Origin: Deinococcus marmoris
GTDB lineage: Bacteria > Deinococcota > Deinococci > Deinococcales > Deinococcaceae
DNA length: 6,976 bases
Reading direction: 5' to 3'
Assembly (NCBI RefSeq): GCF_001949125.1
Contig: NZ_MSTI01000021.1
Location: 1 to 6,976 of the forward strand
In this document: positions 1-5,814 of the stretch, piece by piece
Position numbering within the stretch: position 1 is the stretch's first letter
Layout of the letters: every line of letters starts with the position of its first letter
The notes under the pieces: model-generated
The model's database searches: none
What the model was told of the DNA's origin: nothing
What the model saw: the letters and a program-made list of their open reading frames with translations, nothing else
Program-made: the position numbers and the translations under genes

Positions 1-244
1 TGTTCCCGCGCGTCACGTGCTCCACGATGCTCTCCACCCGCTCCCAGGGGAGTTTCACGTTCCACAGGGCAGTGCCTTTGAGTTCACTAAATTCCCGGGT
101 GCAGGTCGAGCAGCGGAGCAACCGGCGTGGCCCCGAGCGCGTGTTGTACCACTTGCGGTGACGAATATTCCCGAGACCTGACTGTCCAGCGGCTGGACAG
201 GCGGGGTTAAGGCAGCGGAAACTGTCGAGTGAGGGGGATTGCAT
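1..244 (-). CDS. IS1-type transposase, N-terminal part (runs off the window)
   Basis: The minus strand is open from an ATG at 244-242 to the window edge, giving 81 residues and no stop. The protein has a four-cysteine zinc ribbon: C11 and C16 (CLNPAC), then C45 and C48 (CSTC). It also has the family block HRKWYNTRSGPRR, then EFSELKGTALW, then an LPWERVESIVEHV helix that leads into the helix-turn-helix region of IS1/IS1595-like transposases. Such N-terminal domains bind the ends of the insertion sequence; the catalytic DDE part would lie beyond base 1. A perfect 9-bp inverted repeat sits directly upstream of the start. No strong Shine-Dalgarno is visible, as is common for transposases. The gene lies downstream of, and on the same strand as, a secreted protein that looks truncated, so the insertion may have removed that gene's 3' end. 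Family assignment is from remembered motif patterns. Whether the complete gene is intact cannot be seen here. Confidence 0.65.
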   Translation of the reverse strand, partial: MQSPSLDSFRCLNPACPAAGQSGLGNIRHRKWYNTRSGPRRLLRCSTCTREFSELKGTALWNVKLPWERVESIVEHVTRGN

Positions 245-245
245 A

Positions 246-268
246 CGTCCGGGGATACGCCCCGGACG
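246..268. repeat. 9-bp perfect inverted repeat before the transposase start
   Basis: CGTCCGGGG (246-254) and CCCCGGACG (260-268) are perfect inverted copies separated by the five bases ATACG. The repeat ends one base before the transposase ATG. On the minus-strand transcript it would form a strong GC-rich hairpin immediately before the start codon. It could reduce translation of the transposase, block read-through from outside transcripts, or be a subterminal transposase binding site. These roles are inferences; only the symmetry is seen directly. Confidence 0.6.
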
Positions 269-290
269 CCCCTCATGTCAGGCATGTCGG

Positions 291-683
291 TTATGATTCC
301 AGCCTTCTACCCAGGCTCGCGGGTGTGTCGCTCATATCAAAACTCACGCCGGATCCCAGACCCGCGCCGTAGTACAGCTTGCCTGTGCCCACCGGGCCAC
401 CCGTCCGCAGCAGCGTCAGATCGAGAAGCACATTCGGCTTGGCCGAGCGCAGCCCGAAGTTGCCCTCGAGTGTGCCGCGCAGCAGCGTGCCCCGGGACCC
501 CACTGGACCCTGGACGCTGACATGCACGCCGGCCAGTCCACCCAGCCCAGTGGCGTCTACCCCCGCCGAGGCCGCCCGCGCCGGCAGCACAGATCCCTGG
601 AGACCCACACGAACGTCCGTTCCAGCCGCGCCCGCAGAACCGAGCAGACCCAGAGCAGCAACCATCAACATCCTTGACTTCAT
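291..683 (-). CDS. Small secreted glycine-rich protein, probably 3'-truncated
   Basis: The frame encodes 130 residues. The start chosen is the ATG at 683-681, because it begins a clean signal peptide: MKSRM, a hydrophobic core LMVAALGLLG, and an SAGAA cleavage site near residue 20. The longer upstream extension is arginine-, tryptophan- and proline-rich and does not look like a real N terminus. The mature part has alternating short beta-strand stretches such as RGTLLRGTLEGNFG, VLLDLTLLRTG and KLYYGAGLGSGV, which suggest a small outer-envelope beta-barrel protein. I associate this type with unnamed secreted deinococcal proteins. The expected C-terminal strands are missing: after the YYGAGLGSGV block the protein ends in DTPASLGRRLES and a TAA. 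The transposase gene starts 46 bp downstream, so truncation by that insertion is likely. The function is unknown. Confidence 0.55.
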   Translation of the reverse strand: MKSRMLMVAALGLLGSAGAAGTDVRVGLQGSVLPARAASAGVDATGLGGLAGVHVSVQGPVGSRGTLLRGTLEGNFGLRSAKPNVLLDLTLLRTGGPVGTGKLYYGAGLGSGVSFDMSDTPASLGRRLES

Positions 684-1008
684 CGCCAGCCACTCTAACG
701 GCAGAGGGGAACACGGTAGGGGAGGACGATGCCATAGCCGACGCCGCAGCCGCCACCAGGGCGAGGGCCAGGATGCCTGGGATGCCCTGTACGAGTGACC
801 CATCAGACTCTGGCCCCCGTGCTACTGGCGTCGCCTCCTGATCCAGCCCACAGGTCTGAACACGCCACCCTGTCTGCAACACCTCTATGACGGCCCATTC
901 GGGCAGCGTTCGCCGCAAGGCACGCTCTGGACCCAGACAGCCGTCCAGGGTGCTGGTGGCCGGCCTGGACCTGTCCAGCCAGAAGGCTGTCAGACTGCAC
1001 CCCACGCC
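684..1008. other. 325-bp stretch without a convincing gene
   Basis: This stretch lies between the divergently oriented secreted-protein and kinase genes, so it should hold both promoters. I see no clear -35/-10 pair or terminator in it. One minus-strand frame stays open through the whole stretch and includes a hydrophobic run (ILALALVAAAASA, roughly 735-780) and a tryptophan-containing block (LPEWAVIEVLQTGW). That could be a small membrane protein or a decayed gene, but there is no good start codon and I do not recognise it, so it is not called as a gene. Confidence 0.35.
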
Positions 1009-2679
1009 ATGATTCCCCCTCCCACCCCTGACCCTTCCCTGGATGTCACCGAGCTTCAGGCCATCATCGACAGCAGCGCCGACTGCATCAAGGTGCTGGA
1101 TCTGGATGCCCGCGTGCTGTCCATGAATGCCGGCGGCATGCAGACCATGGAGATCACGGACTTCAGTGTCTGCCAGGGTCTCCTGTGGCCCACGTTCTGG
1201 GAAGGCGAAGCCTACGCCCAGGTCGAGCAGGCGCTGGACGCCGCGCGCGCCGGACAGACCACCACCTTTGAAGGCCCCGCCAGAACGTTTGCCGGCACGC
1301 CAAAGTGGTGGGAGGTAAGGGTGTCGCCGCTGCGCGCGGCAGATGGCACCGTCACCCGGCTGCTGGCCAGCAGCCGGGACATCACCGCGCGCAAGCAGGC
1401 GGAGCAGCAACTCAAGGCGGCGCAGCACCAGCTCAGAACCCACGCCCAGGTCCTCGAAGTCCGTGTGGAACAGCGTGAGCGGGCGCTTGAGGCTTTCGTC
1501 CGTTTCACCACGCAAGTGGCCAGTAGCACTGATCTGAACGACATCGCCACGGCGGCCAGCGACATCGTCCGGGACGCGGTCGGCGGCGCTATCAGCGGCT
1601 TTTACCTGGTCAGGGGGGACATGGCCTACCCGGTGATGTTCTCCAGCAACACGCCCCCGGAGGTCATGGCGGCCCGGCGTGCCGGAATTGCGCTGTCTTC
1701 GCCCCTGGTAGCCGACGCCTTGTCGCAGCGCGGCACGTCGTTCGTGGGCAGCGAGGACGGGCGGCGGCAGTCGGTGGGATACGCCAGCGCGCTGAGCGTC
1801 ACGGCCTACCACCAGGGGGAGCAGCCCTACGCCCTGTTCGCGGCCGGGACCCCGCGCCCCGAATGGACGGCGCAGGAGCGGGAGGTCATCGAGTCCGTTG
1901 GGCGTGGCCTGGGACTGGCCCTGGAACGGGCCGCACAGACCCGGGAACTGACCGCGCAGCGGGACGCCCTGAAGGCCCGCACCCAGGAACTTTTGCTGGC
2001 CAACGAAGAACTGGATGCGTTCATGTACTCCGCCTCGCATGACCTGCGCACGCCGGTCCGGCACGTCATGAGCTTCGCCGATATGGCCCGCAGCGCGCTG
2101 GTCAACAATCAACCAGACAGGGTCAGCCGCAACCTGGACATCATCCAGCAGGGGGCCGCCCGCATGAATGGGCTGATCGACGGCATGTTGCTGCTTTCGC
2201 GCGCTGGGCGGCAGGACCTGCATTCACGGATGGTGGCCCTGGAACCGCTGATCTTGCAGGCGCAGCAGGACGCCCAGCTTGAATTCCCGGAGCAGGTGAT
2301 CGACGTGCAGTTGCGGGCCGCCGTCAGTGTCTGGGGAGACGCGCGGCTGTTGCAGCAGGTGATGACGAACCTGATCAGCAACGCGGTGAAGTACTCCACC
2401 ACGCGCGACGTTTCGGACATCGTGGTACAGGTCAGCGAGACCGGGACCGAGTGGACGATCACCGTGCAGGACAATGGGGTGGGCTTTGATCCCGAGTACG
2501 GCGGGAAACTGTTCGGCATCTTCCAGCGGCTGCATAGCCAGGCTGCTTTTCCGGGGGTCGGGGTGGGGTTGGCGACGGTGCGGCGCATCGTGCTCAAGCA
2601 CGGGGGCCGGGTGTTCGCAGACGGTGTGGTGGGCCAGGGGGCCACGTTCGGCGTGACCCTGCCGAAGCCTGCCTCGTAA
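1009..2679 (+). CDS. Soluble PAS-GAF sensor histidine kinase
   Basis: This 556-residue protein should autophosphorylate on a histidine in response to an unknown cytoplasmic signal and pass the phosphate to a response regulator. A PAS domain spans about 12-127 (ending in the typical SSRDITARKQAEQQL linker). A helical linker runs to about 163, a GAF domain covers about 164-310, and a second coiled segment leads into HisKA. The H box is SASHDLRTPV with H344 as the phospho-acceptor. The N box is MTNLISNAVKYS (N454, N458), the G1 box DNGVGFD (488-494), the F box KLFGIFQRLH, and the G2 box GVGVGLATV. All catalytic boxes are present. There are no membrane segments, so it is cytosolic; the GAF shows no obvious phytochrome chromophore-binding motif. 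The kinase half resembles bacteriophytochrome-type kinases. No response regulator gene is adjacent. No Shine-Dalgarno precedes the ATG, so it may be translated from a leaderless message or start elsewhere. A long opposite-strand frame across this gene is a composition shadow. Confidence 0.9.
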   Translation: MIPPPTPDPSLDVTELQAIIDSSADCIKVLDLDARVLSMNAGGMQTMEITDFSVCQGLLWPTFWEGEAYAQVEQALDAARAGQTTTFEGPARTFAGTPKWWEVRVSPLRAADGTVTRLLASSRDITARKQAEQQLKAAQHQLRTHAQVLEVRVEQRERALEAFVRFTTQVASSTDLNDIATAASDIVRDAVGGAISGFYLVRGDMAYPVMFSSNTPPEVMAARRAGIALSSPLVADALSQRGTSFVGSEDGRRQSVGYASALSVTAYHQGEQPYALFAAGTPRPEWTAQEREVIESVGRGLGLALERAAQTRELTAQRDALKARTQELLLANEELDAFMYSASHDLRTPVRHVMSFADMARSALVNNQPDRVSRNLDIIQQGAARMNGLIDGMLLLSRAGRQDLHSRMVALEPLILQAQQDAQLEFPEQVIDVQLRAAVSVWGDARLLQQVMTNLISNAVKYSTTRDVSDIVVQVSETGTEWTITVQDNGVGFDPEYGGKLFGIFQRLHSQAAFPGVGVGLATVRRIVLKHGGRVFADGVVGQGATFGVTLPKPAS

Positions 2680-2705
2680 TACCGGAGCGTTGGCCTGCTG
2701 TCCAT

Positions 2706-2877
2706 CACCCAAGGTCACAGTAATACGGACTCCGATTGAAAGGTGTTGGAAACACCCGGAAATCCGAGCGGAGCGAGAAGGAGAAAAACGGGTTCCGGGC
2801 GTGGAGTGCAGGAATCGGGACAGCGCCGATTCCTGCACGAAACAGACGGAATCCGTATAAGACCGTGACCTTGGGTG
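2706..2877. repeat. 13-bp perfect inverted repeat enclosing repeat copy 1
   Basis: CACCCAAGGTCAC at 2706-2718 and GTGACCTTGGGTG at 2865-2877 are perfect inverted copies. They lie 4 and 6 bases outside the ends of repeat copy 1. The arms could be an older palindrome, perhaps part of a terminator after the kinase gene, into whose loop the small repeat inserted. Alternatively they could be outer termini of a longer version of the element. No T-tract follows the right arm, which weakens the terminator reading. Confidence 0.75.
2723..2858 (+). repeat. Small non-coding dispersed repeat, copy 1 (136 bp)
   Basis: This MITE-like repeat begins ATACGGACTCCG and ends CGGAATCCGTAT, giving 12-bp terminal inverted repeats with one mismatch. 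Inside are a 6-bp hairpin, GGTGTT/AACACC (2742-2756), and a perfect 13-bp stem hairpin, GTGCAGGAATCGG/CCGATTCCTGCAC, with loop GACAGCG (2806-2838). A closely related copy occurs at 6439-6613. It has no meaningful reading frame; short frames across it are by-products. It resembles the small non-coding repeats known from Deinococcus genomes, which presumably need a transposase supplied in trans. It lies 43 bp after the kinase stop codon and may fold at the 3' end of that transcript. Confidence 0.85.
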
Positions 2878-2984
2878 TGTGGGACAGAGCGGGGGTCACG
2901 TCAGAGGATGCATGCGCAAACAAAGGTTGAAAGTAAGTGATTAGCGGTATAGAAGTTGTATAAGTTTTAGGGTTTTCGTCGGCT

Positions 2985-3014
2985 AGGACAGTGTTTGCAA
3001 AATTTAACTATACT
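2985..3014 (+). promoter_or_regulatory. Candidate sigma-70-type promoter in the AT-rich island
   Basis: AGGACA (2985-2990, four of six matches to TTGACA) and TATACT (3009-3014, five of six matches to TATAAT) are spaced 18 bases apart. No intact gene follows at a sensible distance; the next coding traces are the decayed fragments at 3190-3540. It may be the leftover promoter of that lost gene, or a chance match favoured by the AT-rich composition. Confidence 0.25.
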
Positions 3015-3092
3015 GAGTACAATTTATCTGAGCCGAGATTGAGCTTCGGAAAGTGCGTCTGGGACGCTTATGTTTCTGGCGGAAAACAAAAT

Positions 3093-3115
3093 TTGCGTTA
3101 TGCATAATTTCGCAA
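3093..3115. promoter_or_regulatory. Nested palindromes, operator-like
   Basis: A 10-bp perfect palindrome, TTATGCATAA (3098-3107), is enclosed by TTGCG (3093-3097) and CGCAA (3111-3115). Nested symmetry of this size is typical of sites bound by dimeric regulators. It does not fit the 17-bp radiation/desiccation response palindrome of Deinococcus as I remember it. There is no intact downstream gene to assign it to. Confidence 0.3.
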
Positions 3116-3189
3116 TCAGATTTATATCGTCTGGGACGTACTTCTCAAAACCATCGGGCCGTTAAGACCCGCTAATCAGTTACGGTTGA

Positions 3190-3318
3190 AATTCTGGTAC
3201 TCCAAACATAGCCGATGCTGTGGGAGCCGATCTGCGGCGGCAACCCGATCAGCACACCAGCGCGCGGGCTGAAGCTCAGGACACCCTGGCCGCGTTTCGC
3301 AAGCAACTGGCCCGCTAA
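3190..3318 (+). pseudogene. Unidentified C-terminal gene fragment
   Basis: One plus-strand frame reads 42 residues to a TAA at 3316-3318. The last 30 or so look like authentic coding sequence: charged and alanine-rich with GC-rich third positions, ending AEAQDTLAAFRKQLAR. Upstream the frame meets a TGA at 3187-3189 just as the sequence turns AT-rich, so the rest of the gene is missing. A GTG near the start of the good-looking part could in principle begin a very short protein, but no ribosome site supports it. It is probably the 3' end of a gene cut off by the AT-rich island. I do not recognise the family. Confidence 0.35.
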
Positions 3319-3351
3319 GCCTGGTCTGCCCCCGAGAACTGGACGGTGTGA
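3319..3351. mobile_element. Possible solo end of an IS3-like element
   Basis: The bases at about 3325-3345 include CTGCCCCCGAGAACTGGACG, which resembles the terminal repeats of many IS3-family elements (runs of C followed by GAA(A)CTGGAC). It lies exactly between two decayed gene ends. No partner end or transposase was found in the window, so this is a weak resemblance only. Confidence 0.2.
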
Positions 3352-3540
3352 AGTAGAGACGCAGGCTCGGTTGAGCCGATCTCAGAAACCTGTCCGAATC
3401 TGGACGGAGGCGACTGGCGGTGTCCGAAGGGTGAATCCAGCCGCGAGTTGCGCGCCGAGATGGTGGACGCCGCCGTATCCAGCCTGCGGATTGAGGGCCT
3501 TGAGGTCACACCCAACCGGCTTGCAGCGCTGCGGGACTGA
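3352..3540 (+). pseudogene. Remnant of a VbhA/Fic-type antitoxin
   Basis: The frame is open for 62 codons after a TGA at 3349-3351. Its last 31 residues read like the N-terminal half of small VbhA-like antitoxins: a charged lead (RELRAEMVDAAV), then SLRIEGLEVTP, then NRLAALRD and a stop. SLRIEG fits the inhibitory motif [S/T]xxxE[G/N], by which class I antitoxins block ATP binding in Fic AMP-transferases. Whole VbhA-type proteins are about 60 residues and continue with a second helical part (GE-containing) that is absent here, so the protein is cut short. The only ATG (3460) would give 26 residues; a TTG lies at 3448. No Fic toxin (HPFxxGNGR motif) is found in the window. It is best read as a decayed antitoxin, though the family assignment rests on a short stretch. 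Confidence 0.45.
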
Positions 3541-3597
3541 CCGCACGCAGCGCCATGTCATACTGACCAGGTCTCCAGCTTCATGTTCACAGGCCAC

Positions 3598-3624
3598 TTG
3601 TGACGCTGCCAGCCCGCATAGAAT
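3598..3624 (+). promoter_or_regulatory. Candidate promoter of the dehydrogenase operon
   Basis: TTGTGA (3598-3603) and TAGAAT (3619-3624, five of six matches to TATAAT) lie 15 bases apart, or 16 if the -35 is read as CTTGTG. The -10 is about 50 bases before the start codon of the small-subunit gene, a sensible leader length, and no other good pair occurs between 3541 and 3675. The spacing is slightly short. Confidence 0.4.
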
Positions 3625-3663
3625 CCCCCTTCTGAGTGGCTGCTGCGCCCGGAATCTGTTCGA

Positions 3664-3669
3664 GCGAGG
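3664..3669 (+). promoter_or_regulatory. Ribosome binding site supporting the start at 3676
   Basis: GCGAGG ends six bases before the ATG at 3676 and contains the GAGG core of a Shine-Dalgarno sequence. It supports this ATG rather than a later methionine, which would break the Tat signal. Confidence 0.5.
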
Positions 3670-3675
3670 CCCCTT

Positions 3676-4251
3676 ATGGATGAACCGCTGTTCTCCGCCG
3701 CCGACCTGAACCGCCGTGAAGTGCTGGCCCGGATGGGCCTGGGGCTGGCTGCCCTGACCGTGATGACGGCGCTGGGTCCGCTCAGCCCGGCGCAGGCCCG
3801 CGCCCAGGGCATTCCCCTCAAACACTTCACGCCTGCCGAGGCGGCGGCGCTGGAAGCCTGGAACGACACGCTGGTTCCCGGCGCTGCGGAGGCCGGAGTG
3901 GTGCAGTACCTGGATGATCAGCTCGGGAAGGATCTGCCGCTGCTGATCTTGCGTTACACCGATTTTCCAGGCCCTGCCCTGGGCTTCTATCAGGGTGGAG
4001 TCCGCGCCCTTGACGCCCTGAGTCAGGCCCAGCATGCACAACCCTTCGCACAACTGGACCCGTTAAAACGGACCGCTCTGGCCGGGCAGGTGGCGCAGGG
4101 CAGTGCCAAGCCCTGGGATGGTCCACCGCCGCCGCTGTTCTATTTCGTTACCCGCAGTGACGCCGTGGACGTGTACTACGGCACCGAGGCAGGATTTGCC
4201 CGCCTCAAACTTCCCTACATGGCGCATATCGCGCCCCCAAAGGTGTGGTGA
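3676..4251 (+). CDS. Gluconate 2-dehydrogenase subunit 3 family protein (Tat-signal small subunit)
   Basis: This 191-residue protein is the small subunit of a membrane-associated flavin dehydrogenase. Residues 1-43 form a twin-arginine signal: R13-R14 in NRREVL, then a hydrophobic stretch GLGLAALTVMTALG, and likely cleavage after AQA (39-41) or ARA (41-43). The rest matches the subunit 3 pattern: FTPAEAAALEAWNDTLVPGA, then AGVVQYLDDQLG, then a C-terminal part ending in PPPPLFYFVTRSDAVDVYYG and LPYMAHIAPPKVW. In studied relatives (gluconate dehydrogenase, Burkholderia FAD-glucose dehydrogenase) this subunit has no catalytic role. It is needed for folding and for Tat export of the large subunit, which has no signal of its own. 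The same seems true here, because the next gene lacks a signal peptide. Only 6 bases separate its stop from the next ATG, so the two are co-transcribed and probably translationally coupled. Length is in the family range and no damage is seen. Confidence 0.85.
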   Translation: MDEPLFSAADLNRREVLARMGLGLAALTVMTALGPLSPAQARAQGIPLKHFTPAEAAALEAWNDTLVPGAAEAGVVQYLDDQLGKDLPLLILRYTDFPGPALGFYQGGVRALDALSQAQHAQPFAQLDPLKRTALAGQVAQGSAKPWDGPPPPLFYFVTRSDAVDVYYGTEAGFARLKLPYMAHIAPPKVW

Positions 4252-4257
4252 GCGGGC

Positions 4258-5814
4258 ATGGACAGAGTAGATGTGCTGATTGTTGGGGCTGGAGCGTCCG
4301 GCGGCCTGCTGGCTGCCAAATTGGCCCAGGCCGGGAAATCGGTGCTGGTGATGGAAACAGGCCCACAGCACACCCTGGGCAGCCAGGGAGACCTGTACAG
4401 CTCACAGATCTGGGCGCGCCGCCTCAAATGGGGCGGCCCCGGCAGTGAAACCGGGGGACCCAACCCGCTGAGCGTGACCTTCAATTCGGGCTGGGGCGTG
4501 GGCGGGGCGGCCCTGCACCATTACGCGGTGTGGCCCAGGCTGCACGAGGACGACTTTCAGCTCCGTAGCGACTTCGGGGTGGGGCGCGACTGGCCCCTGC
4601 GCTACGACGACCTGCGCCCTGCTTACGACCGGGTTCAGAAGGAAGTCGGGATATCAGGCGACCACAAAGCCGAAATCTGGCGTCCGGCAGGCGAGCCGTA
4701 CCCGATGCCCCCGGTGCCACTGTTTGAACAGGGACGTCTGATGGCGGCGGGCTTCAGCAAGCTGGGCCTGCACACGTCACCAATTCCGCTGGCGATCAAC
4801 ACCAGGCCCTACAACGGGCGGGCCGCCTGCATCTACGACGGCTGGTGCGACGCCGGCTGTCCCATCGGGGCGCTGGCAAACCCACTGGCGACCTATCTGC
4901 CGCAGGCCCTCGCGGCGAAGGCCCAGGTGCTGACGGGAGCCACCGTCACGCGGGTCCTGACCAACCCGGCGGGAACGCGGGCGACCGGAGTCGAGTACTT
5001 CGATAACGCCGGAATGCGTCAGGAACAGACGGCGCGGGTGGTCATTCTGGCCGCCTTCGCGGTGCAAAATCCGCGCATCCTGCTCAACTCCCGTGACGGT
5101 GGACTCGCCAATCGCAGTGGGCAGGTCGGGCGCGGCATGGCAACCCATCCCTCAGTGCCCGTCTACGGCCTGTTCAGGGAAGAAACCCAGAACATCTACG
5201 GCGTGAGTGGCGGGCAACTGCTCAACCAGGACAGTTACGCCAAAGCGCCCGGAAAGGGACAGCAGGCCAGTTTTAGCTGGCTCATCGGCAATGCCCTGAA
5301 GCCCAATGATCTGCTGGGCGTGGCGGGCAGCCGGGCAGACCTGTTCGGTGAACCGCTGCACGCGTTCATGGCGCAGGCCGCCGGGCATCTGGCCATGATG
5401 GTGTACATCGGCGAGGACCGAATCAGCGAGGACAACCGCCTGACGCTGAGCAGCCAGAAGGACCCGTATGGTTTTCCCGTCGCCCGGATCGTCCATGAAC
5501 ACAGTCAGATCGGCTTGAGGGCCGTCGATGTCGGAAAGCGGCAGGGCGTCGCCGTCATGAAAGCGGCGGGGGCCACCGAGAGCTGGGCAGGCGGCCTGGG
5601 AGGCCAGCATATTTTTGGTGGAACGGTGATGGGGACTGATCCACAGACCTCGGTCACCAACAGCTACGGGGCAACCCATGACGTCCCCAATCTGTTCGTA
5701 ACGGGCACCACCCTGTTCGCGTCGACGGGCGCAGTCAACCCGACTTTCACTGTGCATGCGCTGGCCCTGCGCACCGCTGATCAACTGATCTCGCGCTGGG
5801 CGGAGTTCAGTTGA
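4258..5814 (+). CDS. GMC-family FAD dehydrogenase, catalytic large subunit
   Basis: This 518-residue flavoprotein should oxidise a sugar, sugar acid or polyol; the substrate cannot be read from the sequence. The N terminus is a Rossmann fold with VLIVGAGASGG (GxGxxG at 10-15) and the ribose-binding acid E33 in VLVMETG. The C-terminal GMC domain has the catalytic H451 in GGQHIFGGTVMG and N494 in GAVNPTFTVHALALRTAD, after the typical HDVPNLFVTG block. This pattern is closest to gluconate 2-dehydrogenase and FAD-glucose/sorbitol dehydrogenase large subunits. C191, C197 and C201 (ACIYDGWCDAGCPIGA) occupy the region where Burkholderia FAD-glucose dehydrogenase binds a [3Fe-4S] cluster. The spacing differs by one residue from the CCx4CxxxCP form I remember, so cluster binding is inferred. 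There is no signal peptide; export would rely on the small subunit encoded just upstream. The usual third subunit, a multi-heme cytochrome c, is not encoded next to it. Its 3' end overlaps the opposing GAF gene remnant by 8 bases. Confidence 0.88.
   Translation: MDRVDVLIVGAGASGGLLAAKLAQAGKSVLVMETGPQHTLGSQGDLYSSQIWARRLKWGGPGSETGGPNPLSVTFNSGWGVGGAALHHYAVWPRLHEDDFQLRSDFGVGRDWPLRYDDLRPAYDRVQKEVGISGDHKAEIWRPAGEPYPMPPVPLFEQGRLMAAGFSKLGLHTSPIPLAINTRPYNGRAACIYDGWCDAGCPIGALANPLATYLPQALAAKAQVLTGATVTRVLTNPAGTRATGVEYFDNAGMRQEQTARVVILAAFAVQNPRILLNSRDGGLANRSGQVGRGMATHPSVPVYGLFREETQNIYGVSGGQLLNQDSYAKAPGKGQQASFSWLIGNALKPNDLLGVAGSRADLFGEPLHAFMAQAAGHLAMMVYIGEDRISEDNRLTLSSQKDPYGFPVARIVHEHSQIGLRAVDVGKRQGVAVMKAAGATESWAGGLGGQHIFGGTVMGTDPQTSVTNSYGATHDVPNLFVTGTTLFASTGAVNPTFTVHALALRTADQLISRWAEFS

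Larger units (their letters stand above)
2878..3189. other. AT-rich island without a gene
   Basis: From about 2930 to 3200 the sequence is visibly richer in A and T than everything around it, and no frame gives a plausible protein. It contains the 11-base word CGTCTGGGACG twice (3056-3066 and 3128-3138), each able to form a small hairpin. Between them is the perfect palindrome TTATGCATAA (3098-3107), itself enclosed by TTGCG (3093-3097) and CGCAA (3111-3115). A possible promoter is AGGACA (2985-2990) with TATACT (3009-3014) at 18-base spacing. The island could be an old regulatory region whose gene has been lost, or foreign DNA. Confidence 0.5.

Noticed and set aside
337..2223. 628-residue open frame on the minus strand opposite the kinase gene
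   Set aside because: It is a shadow of the GC-rich kinase gene: its residues show no domain and it is rich in R, G, A and L as expected of an antisense frame. Only its end beyond the kinase (684-1008) was considered further.
2109..2838. Two minus-strand frames of about 200 residues over the kinase 3' end
   Set aside because: They are antisense to conserved kinase boxes and one runs into a non-coding repeat.
2806..2858. Intrinsic terminator after the kinase gene
   Set aside because: The hairpin in the repeat is strong but is followed by GAAACAGACGG rather than a T run.
3061..3110. Possible radiation/desiccation response palindrome near TTATGTTT and TTATGCATAA
   Set aside because: Neither matches the 17-bp consensus as I recall it (TTATGTCATTGACATAA), so no such site is claimed.
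3215..3709. 164-residue plus-strand frame before the dehydrogenase operon
   Set aside because: It is rich in P, R, C and W and crosses both decayed fragments in another frame; the fragments read more like protein in their own frames.
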